A stretch of 64,000 nt of DNA from Solirubrobacter ginsenosidimutans (GTDB lineage Bacteria > Actinomycetota > Thermoleophilia > Solirubrobacterales > Solirubrobacteraceae), in assembly GCF_027587205.1 (NCBI RefSeq), contig NZ_JAPDOD010000008.1:130594-194593 (forward strand). The letters run 5' to 3'. A model generated the notes under the pieces. The model saw nothing but the letters and a program-made list of their open reading frames with translations. It was not told where the DNA came from and ran no database searches. How positions within the stretch are numbered: position 1 is the first letter of the stretch; every line of letters begins with the position of its first letter. Shown here piece by piece: positions 52,512 to 60,711 of the stretch. A program made the position numbers and the translations under genes.

Positions 52512-53048
52512 TCAGTCCGGTTCTCCCGCCGGGGCGAGCTTCGCGCTCGTCTCGGCGGTGAATCCGTCGGCATCCGCCCGCAGACGCTCAAGCGTCGCCG
52601 TGACCGTGTCGAGCTCGGCACTCTCCAGCGGGTCGGTCCCGAAGCGCATCGCGTTCAGGACCTCGGTTGCCTCGCGCGCCGTCGCGCGCCCCGACGCGGT
52701 GATCGCCGCCAGCGTCGTCCTGCGGTCGCGCTCATGCGGCTCGCGGGTCACGAACCCGCTGCGCTCCAGCCCGTCGATGATGTTGGTCACCGACGTCCGG
52801 TGCACCTGCAGGCGGTCGCCCATCTTGCCCAGCGGCAGTGCACCGCGGCGGCTGTAGAAGAGCAGCATCAGCGCCTCGTAGCGCGGGAACGTCAAGTCGT
52901 AGGGCTTGAGCGTGTCGTTCAAGCGGGCGAGCAGGATCTGCTGCACGCGCATGATCGACGTGACGGCGGCCATCGAGGGCACGGGGTCATCGCCCCAGTG
53001 GCCGGCCCAGTTGCGGGCGGCTTCGCGAACGGGATCAAAATCGGGCAT
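52512..53048 (-). CDS. MarR family transcriptional regulator
   Basis: 178 aa from the ATG at 53048. Winged helix: FPRYEALMLLFYSRRGALPL, DRLQVHRTSVTNIIDGLERSGFV and the wing RDRRTTLAAITASGR. It is divergent from the DUF993 operon (74 bp between starts), so it may regulate that operon or itself. The ligand is unknown. Confidence 0.9.
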   Translation of the reverse strand: MPDFDPVREAARNWAGHWGDDPVPSMAAVTSIMRVQQILLARLNDTLKPYDLTFPRYEALMLLFYSRRGALPLGKMGDRLQVHRTSVTNIIDGLERSGFVTREPHERDRRTTLAAITASGRATAREATEVLNAMRFGTDPLESAELDTVTATLERLRADADGFTAETSAKLAPAGEPD

Positions 53049-53092
53049 CGTGTGAAGACGGCGTAGCCTCGCACAGCTGGTACGCTGACCCG

Positions 53093-53108
53093 TGGAAAAC
53101 GCTTTCCA
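53093..53108. promoter_or_regulatory. LacI-family operator before the DUF993 operon
   Basis: TGGAAAACGCTTTCCA is a 16-bp near-perfect palindrome with the central CG typical of LacI/CcpA-type operators. It begins 14 bp before the ATG of the oxidoreductase at 53122. A possible minus-10 (TACGCT) lies just upstream at 53081-53086, so bound repressor would block transcription. The LacI gene at the end of this operon is the likely cognate regulator. Confidence 0.75.
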
Positions 53109-53121
53109 TGGGGGAGAGGTG

Positions 53122-54267
53122 ATGCGCCGCGTCGGCATCATTATGAATGGCGTGACCGGACGGATGGGGACGAACCAGCATCTCGTCCGCTCGGTGCTGG
53201 CCATTCGCGAGCAGGGCGGGCTCGACACCGGCGACGGAGAGCGCATCTGGCCCGAGCCGCTGCTCGTCGGGCGCTCCGAGGACAAACTGGCCGCGCTGGC
53301 CGGCGCCCACGGCCTCTCGGACTGGACCACCGATCTCTCCGCGGCGCTGGCCGATCCCGCCTACGAGATCTACTTCGACGCCCAGCTGACGGCGGCACGC
53401 CCTCCGGCCGTCGAGGCGGCGATCGCGGCCGGCAAGCACGTCTACTGCGAGAAGCCGGTCACGCCGGACGTCGCGAGCGCGCTGTCGCTCGCGCGGGCCG
53501 CGAGGGAGGCGGGCGTGAAGGTCGGCGTCGTGCAGGACAAGCTGTTCCTACCCGGTCTGGTCAAGCTCAGGCGCCTTGTCTCGTCGGGCTTCTTCGGGCG
53601 CATCATCGCCGCCCGCGGGGAGTTCGGCTACTGGGTCTATCCCGGGCCCGACCCCGCGCCGCAGCGGCCGTCGTGGAACTACCGCCGGCAGGACGGCGGG
53701 GGCATCATCAGCGACATGTTCCCGCACTGGCGCTACGTGCTGGACAACGTCTTCGGGCCCGTGCGCTCGGTGTGCGCGGTCGGCGCGACGCACATCCCAT
53801 CGCGCGTCGACGAGGCGGGTGCGTCGTACGAGGCGACCGCCGAGGATGCCGCCTACGCGATGTTCGCCTTCGACGGCGGCCTGATCGTGCAGCTGAACTC
53901 GTCCTGGTGCGTGCGCGTCAATCGCGACGAGCTGTTCGAGCTGCAGGTCGACGGGACGCTCGGCAGCGCGGTGGCGGGGCTGCGCGACTGCAAGGTGCAG
54001 CCGGCCGTGACGACGCCGCGGTCGGTCTGGAACCCGGACCTGCCCGATCCCGTCGCGCATCGCGCGGGGTGGACCGAGGTGCCGGAGGTGGCGCCGGTCG
54101 AGAACGGCTTCAAGCTGCAGTGGGAGGCGTTCCTGCGCCACGTGGTGCTCGACGCGCCGTTCCCGTGGGACATCCTCGAGGGCGCGAAGGGCGTGCAGCT
54201 CTACGAGCTGGGCGAGCAGTCCTGGCGCGAGCGGCGCTGGGTCGACGTGCCGGAGCTCTCGCTGTGA
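53122..54267 (+). CDS. Gfo/Idh/MocA family oxidoreductase
   Basis: 381 aa from the ATG at 53122 with a GGGGGAGAGG site. It begins IIMNGVTGRMGTNQHL, has CEKPVTPDVASALSLARAA and ISDMFPHWRYVLDNVFGPV, and then a beta-sheet domain. A sugar or cyclitol dehydrogenase is expected. It opens a three-gene operon with DUF993 and an isomerase, in which all genes are coupled by 4-bp overlaps. Confidence 0.9.
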   Translation: MRRVGIIMNGVTGRMGTNQHLVRSVLAIREQGGLDTGDGERIWPEPLLVGRSEDKLAALAGAHGLSDWTTDLSAALADPAYEIYFDAQLTAARPPAVEAAIAAGKHVYCEKPVTPDVASALSLARAAREAGVKVGVVQDKLFLPGLVKLRRLVSSGFFGRIIAARGEFGYWVYPGPDPAPQRPSWNYRRQDGGGIISDMFPHWRYVLDNVFGPVRSVCAVGATHIPSRVDEAGASYEATAEDAAYAMFAFDGGLIVQLNSSWCVRVNRDELFELQVDGTLGSAVAGLRDCKVQPAVTTPRSVWNPDLPDPVAHRAGWTEVPEVAPVENGFKLQWEAFLRHVVLDAPFPWDILEGAKGVQLYELGEQSWRERRWVDVPELSL

Positions 54268-55388
54268 TCGCGCTGCCACGTCCCGGCGGGGTGCTGGAGC
54301 CCTATTCGCCGGTCACGCGCTCGCCGTTGCCGGTGGTGGCCTCCGAGCCGCGCTCGCGGGTCGGGTACGCCGCCGCCCACGTCGTCGCCGACCCGCTGGC
54401 GGGGGGAGATCCGACCGGCCCGGCGCGGCTGGACTGGGAAGCGACGCTGCGGTTTCGCCGGCACCTGTGGGCGCACGGGCTGCGCGTCGCGGAGGCGATG
54501 GACACGGCGCAGCGCGGGATGGGGCTCGACTGGGCCGCGACGCAGGAGCTGATCCGGCGCTCGGTGGCCGAGGCGCGCGCGGTGGGCGGAAAGCTCGCCT
54601 GCGGGGCGGGGACCGATCAGCTGACCGGGCCAGCCGCCTTGGACGACGTGCGGCGTGCCTACGCGGAGCAGGTCGAGTTCGTCGAGGGCCAAGGCGCGCC
54701 GGTGATCCTGATGGCGTCGCGGGCGCTGGCCGCGGCGGCGTCGCGGGCCGACGACTATCGCGCGGTCTACGGGGAGCTGCTGGACGGTGCTGCCTCGCCG
54801 GTGATCCTGCACTGGCTGGGCGAGATGTTCGATCCCGCGCTCGCCGGATACTGGGGTGAATCGCCGGACGACGTGGTCATCTCGATCATCGAGGCGCACG
54901 CCGACAAGGTCGACGGCATCAAGGTCTCGCTGCTGGACGCCGATCGCGAGGTCGCGTTGCGGGAGCGGCTGCCGGCGGGCGTGCGGATGTACACGGGCGA
55001 CGACTTCAACTACCCGTCGCTGATCCGGTCCGGCAGCGACGCGCTGCTGGGGATCTTCGACGCGATCGCGCCCGCCGCCGCGGCGGCGCTGCACGCGCTC
55101 GACGACGGCGAGGAGGAGCGCTACGAGGCGCTGCTCGCGCCGACGGTCCCGCTCGCCCGCCACATCTTCGCCGCGCCCACCCCGTACTACAAGACCGGCC
55201 TGGTCTTCCTCGCGTTCCTGAACGGGCACCAGCGGCACTTCCGGATGGTGGGCGGGCTGGAGAGCGCTCGCTCCGTCCTGCACCTCGCCGAGCTCTTCGT
55301 GCTCGCCGACCAGGCGGGGCTGCTGCGCGATCCGGAGCTCGCGAACGCCCGGATGCGGCACGTGCTGGCGCTGGCGGGGGTGACTTGA
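54264..55388 (+). CDS. DUF993 (dihydrodipicolinate-synthase-like) protein
   Basis: 374 aa from a GTG at 54264. It aligns in pattern to DUF993, a distant class I aldolase (DHDPS) group: FRRHLWAHGLRVAEAMDTAQ, KLACGAGTDQL, PVILMASRALA, VILHWLGEMFDP, VDGIKVSLLDADREVALRE (candidate Schiff-base Lys in IKVS) and MYTGDDFNYPSLI. The family accompanies sugar dehydrogenases and isomerases; an aldol cleavage of an oxidised sugar is plausible but unproved. Confidence 0.83.
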   Translation: MIALPRPGGVLEPYSPVTRSPLPVVASEPRSRVGYAAAHVVADPLAGGDPTGPARLDWEATLRFRRHLWAHGLRVAEAMDTAQRGMGLDWAATQELIRRSVAEARAVGGKLACGAGTDQLTGPAALDDVRRAYAEQVEFVEGQGAPVILMASRALAAAASRADDYRAVYGELLDGAASPVILHWLGEMFDPALAGYWGESPDDVVISIIEAHADKVDGIKVSLLDADREVALRERLPAGVRMYTGDDFNYPSLIRSGSDALLGIFDAIAPAAAAALHALDDGEEERYEALLAPTVPLARHIFAAPTPYYKTGLVFLAFLNGHQRHFRMVGGLESARSVLHLAELFVLADQAGLLRDPELANARMRHVLALAGVT

Positions 55389-56176
55389 CCAGCCGGCTCT
55401 CCTTCAACTCGATGACGGCCGATCGGTGCTCGTTGCCCGAGGTGACCGAGGCGTGTGCGGCGCACGGCATCGAATGGATCGGCCCGTGGCGGCACAAGGT
55501 GGCCGAGATCGGGGTGGACGAGGCGGCGCGGCGGATCGCCGACGCCGGCCTGCGGGTGTCCTCGCTGTGCCGCGGCGGGTTCTTCGCGGCTGACGGGGCG
55601 GACGAGGACAACCGGCGCGCGGTCGAGGAGGCCGCGGCGTTGGGCACGGATGCGCTCGTGCTCGTCTGCGGCCCGCCGGCGACGAAGGACCTCCCGCTCG
55701 CCCGCGCGGAGATCGAGCGCGGCATCGAGCGCCTGCTCCCGTTCGCCGCCGAGCATGGCGTGCGGCTGGGGATCGAGCCATTGCACCCGATGATGCTCGG
55801 CGAGCGCTCGGCGATCGTCACGCTGGGCGAGGCGCTGGACATCGCCGAGCGGATCGGCGATCCCGGCGTCGGCGTCGTGATCGACGTCTACCACACGTTC
55901 TGGGACCCGCGGCTGGCGCAGGAGATCGCACGCGCGGCGGGGCGGATCGTCGGCTACCACGTCAACGACTGGCTGCGCGAGACCTCGCACACGCTGCTCG
56001 AGCGGGGGATGATGGGCGACGGCATCATCGACCTGCACGGCTTCAGCGCGATGATCGAGGCCGCCGGCTACGGCGGGCCGATCGAGGTGGAGATCCTCAA
56101 CCCGGCGATCTGGGAGATGCCGCTGTCGGAGTTGGTGCCGTTGACCGTCGATCGCTTCGAGCGCTACGTGCTCTAG
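55385..56176 (+). CDS. Sugar phosphate isomerase/epimerase-like TIM barrel
   Basis: 263 aa from a TTG at 55385, overlapping the DUF993 stop. Xylose-isomerase-like barrel: GIEWIGPWRHKVAEIGVDEA, RLGIEPLHPMM, GVVIDVYHTFWDP, VGYHVNDWL, MGDGIIDLHGF and IEVEILNP, which provide Glu, Asp and His metal ligands. It completes the oxidoreductase-aldolase-isomerase set. Its last 80 bp overlap the convergent LacI gene. Confidence 0.87.
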   Translation: MTSRLSFNSMTADRCSLPEVTEACAAHGIEWIGPWRHKVAEIGVDEAARRIADAGLRVSSLCRGGFFAADGADEDNRRAVEEAAALGTDALVLVCGPPATKDLPLARAEIERGIERLLPFAAEHGVRLGIEPLHPMMLGERSAIVTLGEALDIAERIGDPGVGVVIDVYHTFWDPRLAQEIARAAGRIVGYHVNDWLRETSHTLLERGMMGDGIIDLHGFSAMIEAAGYGGPIEVEILNPAIWEMPLSELVPLTVDRFERYVL

Positions 56177-57137
56177 TCGTCGCGCGGGGCGCGAGCTGGT
56201 GCGGCAGGACGACGTCGCCCCCGTTGGGACCGCCGAGGACCGCGTGCGCGGCGCGCCTGCCCATCTCGTGCAGCGGAACGGTGACCGTGGTCAGGCCGAC
56301 GAAGCGGGCGGGGCGGGTGTCGTCGATGCCGGTGATCGAGATCTCTCCGGGGACGTCGATGCCCGCCTCGCGAAAGCGCATCAGCACGCCGATCGCGGCC
56401 TCGTCGTTGGCGGCGACCACCGCGTCGGGGAGCTCGTCGCGCGCGAGCAGCGTCTCGGCCGCCCGCACGCCGTCCTCGTAGGCGAAGCCGCCCGGGATGC
56501 GGTCGCGGCCGCCGGCGCGGGTGAAACCGGCCCGGCGCAGGACGCTCGTGTGCAGGCCTTCGGGGCCATCGACGAACGTGATCCGCTCGTGGCCGAGATC
56601 GCGCACGTGCGCGGTGATGTCGTGGGCGGCGGCCTCGTTGTCGAAGAGGATCCGCGGCGCGTCGAAGTCGCGCTGCGCGAGCGCGACGACGACCGCGCCG
56701 CGATGATGAGCCTCGGCGACGGCGTCGGCGAGCTCGTGGGCGCTCGGGTCGTTGTGGCGGCCGCTGCCCGCGAACACGATCCCGGCGGCGTGGTAGTCGC
56801 GCAACTGGCGGAGGTGGCTCAACTCCGCCTCCGTGCCCGCCTTGGCGCTGCACACCATCGTCATGTAGCCCATGCCGGCGCCCACTTCCTCGACGCCGCG
56901 GGCGATCTCGGCGAAGTACGGGTCGACGATGTCGGCCACGATGACGCCGATGATCCGGCTGCTGCGCGTGACGAGGGCGCGGGCGAGTGCGGACGGCGCG
57001 TACCCGAGCTCCTCCGCGGCCTTCATCACCCGCGTGCGGGTCGCTTCGGAGACCGGGTGGTCGGAGCCGTTGAGGACGCGCGAGCACGTGGCGATCGAGA
57101 CGCCTGCGTGCCGGCTGATGTCGCTGAGCGACGCCAT
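56097..57137 (-). CDS. LacI family transcriptional repressor
   Basis: 346 aa. N-terminal HTH (SLSDISRHAGVSIATCSRVL, hinge YAPSALARAL) and the sugar-binding core (IGVIVADIVDPYFAEIARGV, DAVVAANDEAAIGVLMRFRE, ISITGIDDTRPARFV). The usual LacI C-terminus would stop soon after PHQLAPR. Here the frame continues for about 25 residues and runs 80 bp into the convergent isomerase gene. A single-base change near GCGCGACGACTAG would restore a normal ending (LAPRDD stop). The operator at 53093-53108 is its probable target. Confidence 0.88.
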   Translation of the reverse strand: MASLSDISRHAGVSIATCSRVLNGSDHPVSEATRTRVMKAAEELGYAPSALARALVTRSSRIIGVIVADIVDPYFAEIARGVEEVGAGMGYMTMVCSAKAGTEAELSHLRQLRDYHAAGIVFAGSGRHNDPSAHELADAVAEAHHRGAVVVALAQRDFDAPRILFDNEAAAHDITAHVRDLGHERITFVDGPEGLHTSVLRRAGFTRAGGRDRIPGGFAYEDGVRAAETLLARDELPDAVVAANDEAAIGVLMRFREAGIDVPGEISITGIDDTRPARFVGLTTVTVPLHEMGRRAAHAVLGGPNGGDVVLPHQLAPRATTRARSARSDRRSTAPTPTAASPRSPG

Positions 57138-57158
57138 CGAGCCGGTACGTTACGCCCC

Positions 57159-57470
57159 ATGCCCACCCTGACTGCAGGCCGCATCCGACACGGCGTCGTC
57201 TACTCGCTCAAGCACGCTCCCGGCTCCGAGGAGGAGGCCGACTTCCTGCGCGCGAACGCGGCGCTGGAGTCGATCCCCGGCGTCGAGGCCTTCGAGCTGC
57301 TGCGCGAGGTCAGCCCGAAGAACGACTACCGCTTCGCGCTGGTGATGGAGTTCGCGGACCGCGCCGCCTATGAGGCGTACAACAACCATCCCGAGCACGT
57401 GAGCTTCGTCCGTGACCGCTGGGACAACGAGGTCACGGACTTCCTCGAGCTCGACTCGGAGGCGCTCTAG
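57159..57470 (+). CDS. Dabb (stress-responsive A/B barrel) domain protein
   Basis: 103 aa from the ATG at 57159. A single dimeric ferredoxin-like barrel: [56 protein letters not shown]. Such proteins are small dimeric enzymes or stress proteins of unclear role. It starts 21 bp from the divergent LacI gene, and TACGTT (57146-57151) could be a minus-10 of a nearly leaderless message. Its stop shares a CTAG with the next gene. Confidence 0.87.
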   Translation: MPTLTAGRIRHGVVYSLKHAPGSEEEADFLRANAALESIPGVEAFELLREVSPKNDYRFALVMEFADRAAYEAYNNHPEHVSFVRDRWDNEVTDFLELDSEAL

Positions 57471-59083
57471 AAAACGGGTGATTCGGTGTACGCGCCCCAG
57501 ACGTGCTGGAGCGCCTCCACCATCTCGCCCTCGGTCGCGTGCGCGCGAGCGCATTCGACCATCACGGGCATCAGGTTGGCCTCGGTCGCCGCGGTCGCGC
57601 GCAGCTCGGCGAGCTTGCGCTCGACCTCGGCGCCGTCGCGGCGCGCGCGGACGGCCTGGACGCGGCCGATCTGCTTGCGCTCCATCTCGGGGTCGATGCG
57701 GTGGATCGGCGTCTCGCCGTCGTCGCCCTCGGTGTACTTGTTGACGCCGACGACGATCCGGTCGTGGTCGTCGATCTTCTCCTGCAGCTCGAACGCGGCG
57801 TCCGCGATCTCGCGCTGCGGGTAGTTGCGCTTGACCGCCTCGACCATGCCGCCGAGCTCGTCGATCTTGGCGAAGTAGGCGTAGGCCTGCTCCTCCATGC
57901 GATCGGTCAGCGCCTCGACGAAGTACGAGCCGCCGAGGGGGTCGACCGTGTTGGTCACGCCGGTCTCGTGGGCGACGATCTGCTGCGTGCGCAAGGCGAT
58001 CCGGACCGCGTCCTCGGTCGGGAGCGCGAGCGCCTCGTCGTAGGAGTTGGTGTGCAGCGATTGCGTGCCGCCGAGGACGCCGGCGAGGGCTTCGATCGCC
58101 GTGCGGACGATGTTGTTCAGCGGCTGCTGGGCGGTCAGGGAGACGCCGGCGGTCTGCGTGTGGAAGCGCATCAGCCAGGAGCGCGGGTTCTTCGCGCCGT
58201 AGGTCTCCTTGAGCTCGCGCGCCCAGATCCGGCGGGCGGCGCGGTACTTGGCGATCTCCTCGAAGAAGTCGATCTGCGCGTTGAAGAAGAAGCTCAGGCG
58301 GGGCGCGAAGTCGTCGACGTCGATGCCGCGGGCGATCTGCTCCTCGACGTAGGTCAGGCCGTCCTTGAGCGTGAACGCGAGCTCCTGGGCGGCCGTGCTG
58401 CCGGCCTCGCGGATGTGGTACCCGGAGATGCTGACCGGGTGCCAGCGCGGCATGTTGCGCGTGCACCACTCCATCATGTCGCCCAGCAGGCGCATCGCCG
58501 GATCGACCGGGAAGCACCACTCCTTCTGGGCGATGTACTCCTTCAGGATGTCCGCCTGGACGGTGCCGCCCAGCTTGTCGGCGGGCACGCCTGACTGCTC
58601 CGCGGCGACGACGTAGAAGGCCATCATCATCGCCGCGGGCGCGTTGATGGTCATCGAGACCGTCACGTCGCCGAGGTCGATGCCGCTGAAGAGCGTCGAC
58701 ATGTCGTCGACGGTGTCGATCGCGACGCCCTCGCGGCCCACCTCGCCGAAGCTCTTCGGATGGTCGGAGTCGTGGCCCATCAGGCTGGGCATGTCGAAGG
58801 CGGTGCTGAGGCCCGTCTGCCCGTGGTCGAGCAGGTAGCGGAAGCGCTCGTTGGTCTCCTCGGCGGTGCCGAAGCCGGCGAACTGCCGCATCGTCCACAG
58901 CCGCCCGCGGTACATCGACGGGTAGACACCGCGCGTGAACGGGAACTCGCCCGGGTTGCCGATGTTCTCCTCGTGCGGGCGGACGTCCTCCGGCCCGTAA
59001 AGCGCCTTGATCGGCTCGCCGGAGAGCGTCGTGCGCTCAACGGCTACTGCGTCCTTCGTGCGATTGACGGGAGGTGCGCTCAT
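57467..59083 (-). CDS. Acyl-CoA mutase large subunit, isobutyryl-CoA mutase-like
   Basis: 538 aa coenzyme-B12-dependent mutase of the methylmalonyl-CoA mutase family, substrate domain only; the B12-binding domain must be a separate small subunit, and no such gene is in the window. The substrate-contact residues are Phe68 (TMRQFAGFG) and Gln186 (YIAQKEW), 118 residues apart. They correspond to Phe80/Gln198 of isobutyryl-CoA mutase rather than Tyr89/Arg207 of methylmalonyl-CoA mutase. I therefore predict isobutyryl-CoA/n-butyryl-CoA conversion. It lies 111 bp after the mycofactocin SDR on the same strand. Confidence 0.88.
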   Translation of the reverse strand: MSAPPVNRTKDAVAVERTTLSGEPIKALYGPEDVRPHEENIGNPGEFPFTRGVYPSMYRGRLWTMRQFAGFGTAEETNERFRYLLDHGQTGLSTAFDMPSLMGHDSDHPKSFGEVGREGVAIDTVDDMSTLFSGIDLGDVTVSMTINAPAAMMMAFYVVAAEQSGVPADKLGGTVQADILKEYIAQKEWCFPVDPAMRLLGDMMEWCTRNMPRWHPVSISGYHIREAGSTAAQELAFTLKDGLTYVEEQIARGIDVDDFAPRLSFFFNAQIDFFEEIAKYRAARRIWARELKETYGAKNPRSWLMRFHTQTAGVSLTAQQPLNNIVRTAIEALAGVLGGTQSLHTNSYDEALALPTEDAVRIALRTQQIVAHETGVTNTVDPLGGSYFVEALTDRMEEQAYAYFAKIDELGGMVEAVKRNYPQREIADAAFELQEKIDDHDRIVVGVNKYTEGDDGETPIHRIDPEMERKQIGRVQAVRARRDGAEVERKLAELRATAATEANLMPVMVECARAHATEGEMVEALQHVWGAYTESPVF

Positions 59084-59114
59084 GAGAATGCTCGGGCCTA
59101 AGATAGTTGGAAGT

Positions 59115-59131
59115 CCGCCTATTCTAGGCGG
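59115..59131. promoter_or_regulatory. Hairpin before the mutase gene
   Basis: CCGCCTATTCTAGGCGG: 7-bp perfect arms with a 3-base loop, in the 111-bp gap between the SDR stop and the mutase start. On the minus strand a TATCTT that could be a minus-10 follows it, so it is more likely an operator over a promoter than a terminator. There is no U-tract. Confidence 0.45.
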
Positions 59132-59194
59132 GCGCGACGAGAAGGCAAGCGCGGCACCTGCGCTTCACAAAGTCTTTACGTACGGCGCGACGCG

Positions 59195-60046
59195 CTAGAG
59201 CGCGAGACCGCCGTCGAACGGGTAGTCGCCACCCGTCGCTCCGGCACTTTCGGGGCCCGCCAACCAGGCGATCAGACCCGCGATCTCCTCGGGGTCGAGC
59301 AGGCGACCGTGGGGCTGCTGGGCGGCGAACGCCTCGGCGGAAGCGAGCTCGTAGAGGCGTGCGGTCTCGTCGAGGATCGACGTGCGGGTGGAGCCGGGGG
59401 AGACGGCGTTGGCGGTCACGCCGGTGCCGCCGAGCTCGACCGCGAGGGCTCGGATCAGGCCGGTGACGCCCGCCTTGGAGGCGCAGTACGCGGCGAGCAT
59501 CGGCAGGCCGCGGGTGGCGGCGGTGGATGCGACCGCGATGAAGCGGCCGTGTCTCGGCTCGGGGCGGCGCAGGAGGGCGGGGATGCCGACGCGGGCCGCG
59601 GTGAGGACGCCGTAGAGGTTGACCTCGAGCACCGCCCGCTCCTGCTCGGCGTCGAGCTCCCACGCGGGCACGCCGCCCGCGATCACCCCCGCCGCGGCGA
59701 CCATCACGTCGAGCCCGCCCCACCGGCGCTCGGCGATCTCCACCGCGCCGGCCAGCGCCTCCGCATCGCAGGTGTCGGCGGGGATCGCGACGACCCGCTC
59801 GTTCCCGAGCGACTGCAGCTCGGCCATCGTGCCCATGGAGTACGGGAGGCGCGGGTCGTCGGCGCCGCGATCGACGGCGACGACGTTGAACCCCTCGGCC
59901 GAGAGCCGCCGCACCGCCGCGCGCCCGATCCCTCGCGCCGCGCCGGTGACGAGCGCGACCCCTCGCGCCCGCCCACCGACCGGCAGCCGCGACCGCTGCC
60001 GCGCGAGGCGGGTGCGGGACGAGGTCATCGAGCGCGGCCGCGTCAT
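59195..60046 (-). CDS. Mycofactocin-coupled SDR family oxidoreductase
   Basis: 283 aa from the ATG at 60046 (overlaps the mftE stop by 4 bp); a second ATG at 60028 is possible. Short-chain dehydrogenase: GVALVTGAARGIGRAAVRRL, NVVAVDRGADDPRLPY, the catalytic YCASK with Ser in AVASTAATRG, and PFDGGLAL at the end. The VDRxADDPxLPY insertion is characteristic of mycofactocin-associated SDRs, which keep their nicotinamide bound and use mycofactocin as electron carrier. Its place right after mftE supports this. Confidence 0.88.
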   Translation of the reverse strand: MTRPRSMTSSRTRLARQRSRLPVGGRARGVALVTGAARGIGRAAVRRLSAEGFNVVAVDRGADDPRLPYSMGTMAELQSLGNERVVAIPADTCDAEALAGAVEIAERRWGGLDVMVAAAGVIAGGVPAWELDAEQERAVLEVNLYGVLTAARVGIPALLRRPEPRHGRFIAVASTAATRGLPMLAAYCASKAGVTGLIRALAVELGGTGVTANAVSPGSTRTSILDETARLYELASAEAFAAQQPHGRLLDPEEIAGLIAWLAGPESAGATGGDYPFDGGLAL

Positions 60047-60711
60047 GCGGTCACCGGATGAGGGAGATCGGCCACGAACGCGGCGAGGTCCGCTTGCGCC
60101 GCCACGAGCAGCTCCCGGCCCTCTTGCGCCGACGCGCCCGCCGGGTCGCCGAGGACGCCGTTGGGGCTGACCGCGCGCACGCCGCCCTCGCGCAGGCGCC
60201 CCATCAGCGCGGGCAGCGGTTCGACGTTCCCCGCTTCGCGCTCCTCCCCGACCAGTTCGGGCGCGAGCGCGAGCATCAGCGAGGTCTCGATGCGGCCCGC
60301 GTGGGCGTCGCCGCCCCAGGTGGGTGACCAGGCCCAGACGTCGTGGCCTTCGTCGCACAACCGGCGGACCGCCGCGGCGAGCGGTTCCGCGTTCCCGCCG
60401 TGTGCGCACACGAACACCACGCGGGCGAAGGAGGACGAGCGGACCAGCTCGACGAGCACGTGGATGAGCGCTTCGCGGCCGATCGACAACGTGCCGGCGA
60501 AGCCGCCGTGCTCGCCGCTCGACCCGTAGGGCAGCGCGGGGGCGAGCACCGCGTCCAGCGACGACGCCAGGGCCATCGCGATGGTCGTGTCGGTGCCGAG
60601 CGGCAGGTGCGGGCCGTGCTGTTCGGTGGCGCCGAGCGGGACCACGAGCAACTCGCCCGTCACCGCGCGGGTCGTCATCCGGTCAAGCGCCGAGGCGCCG
60701 GGAGAAGCCAT
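60043..60711 (-). CDS. mftE: Mycofactocin creatininase-family peptidase MftE
   Basis: 222 aa. Creatininase fold with VVPLGATEQHGPHLPLGTDT (Glu, His, Asp ligands), YGSSGEHGGFAGTLSIG and VFVCAHGGNAEPL, where the usual GHGGN reads AHGGN. It removes the leader from modified MftA to free the C-terminal dipeptide. The first 29 bp overlap the mftD end; an internal ATG at 60678 would avoid this. Confidence 0.92.
   Translation of the reverse strand: MASPGASALDRMTTRAVTGELLVVPLGATEQHGPHLPLGTDTTIAMALASSLDAVLAPALPYGSSGEHGGFAGTLSIGREALIHVLVELVRSSSFARVVFVCAHGGNAEPLAAAVRRLCDEGHDVWAWSPTWGGDAHAGRIETSLMLALAPELVGEEREAGNVEPLPALMGRLREGGVRAVSPNGVLGDPAGASAQEGRELLVAAQADLAAFVADLPHPVTA

Noticed and set aside
57467..59083. 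Methylmalonyl-CoA mutase completing a propionate pathway from propane
   Set aside because: The contact residues are Phe and Gln, not Tyr and Arg, and the B12 domain is missing, so the simple propionyl-CoA link to the propane genes is not supported.
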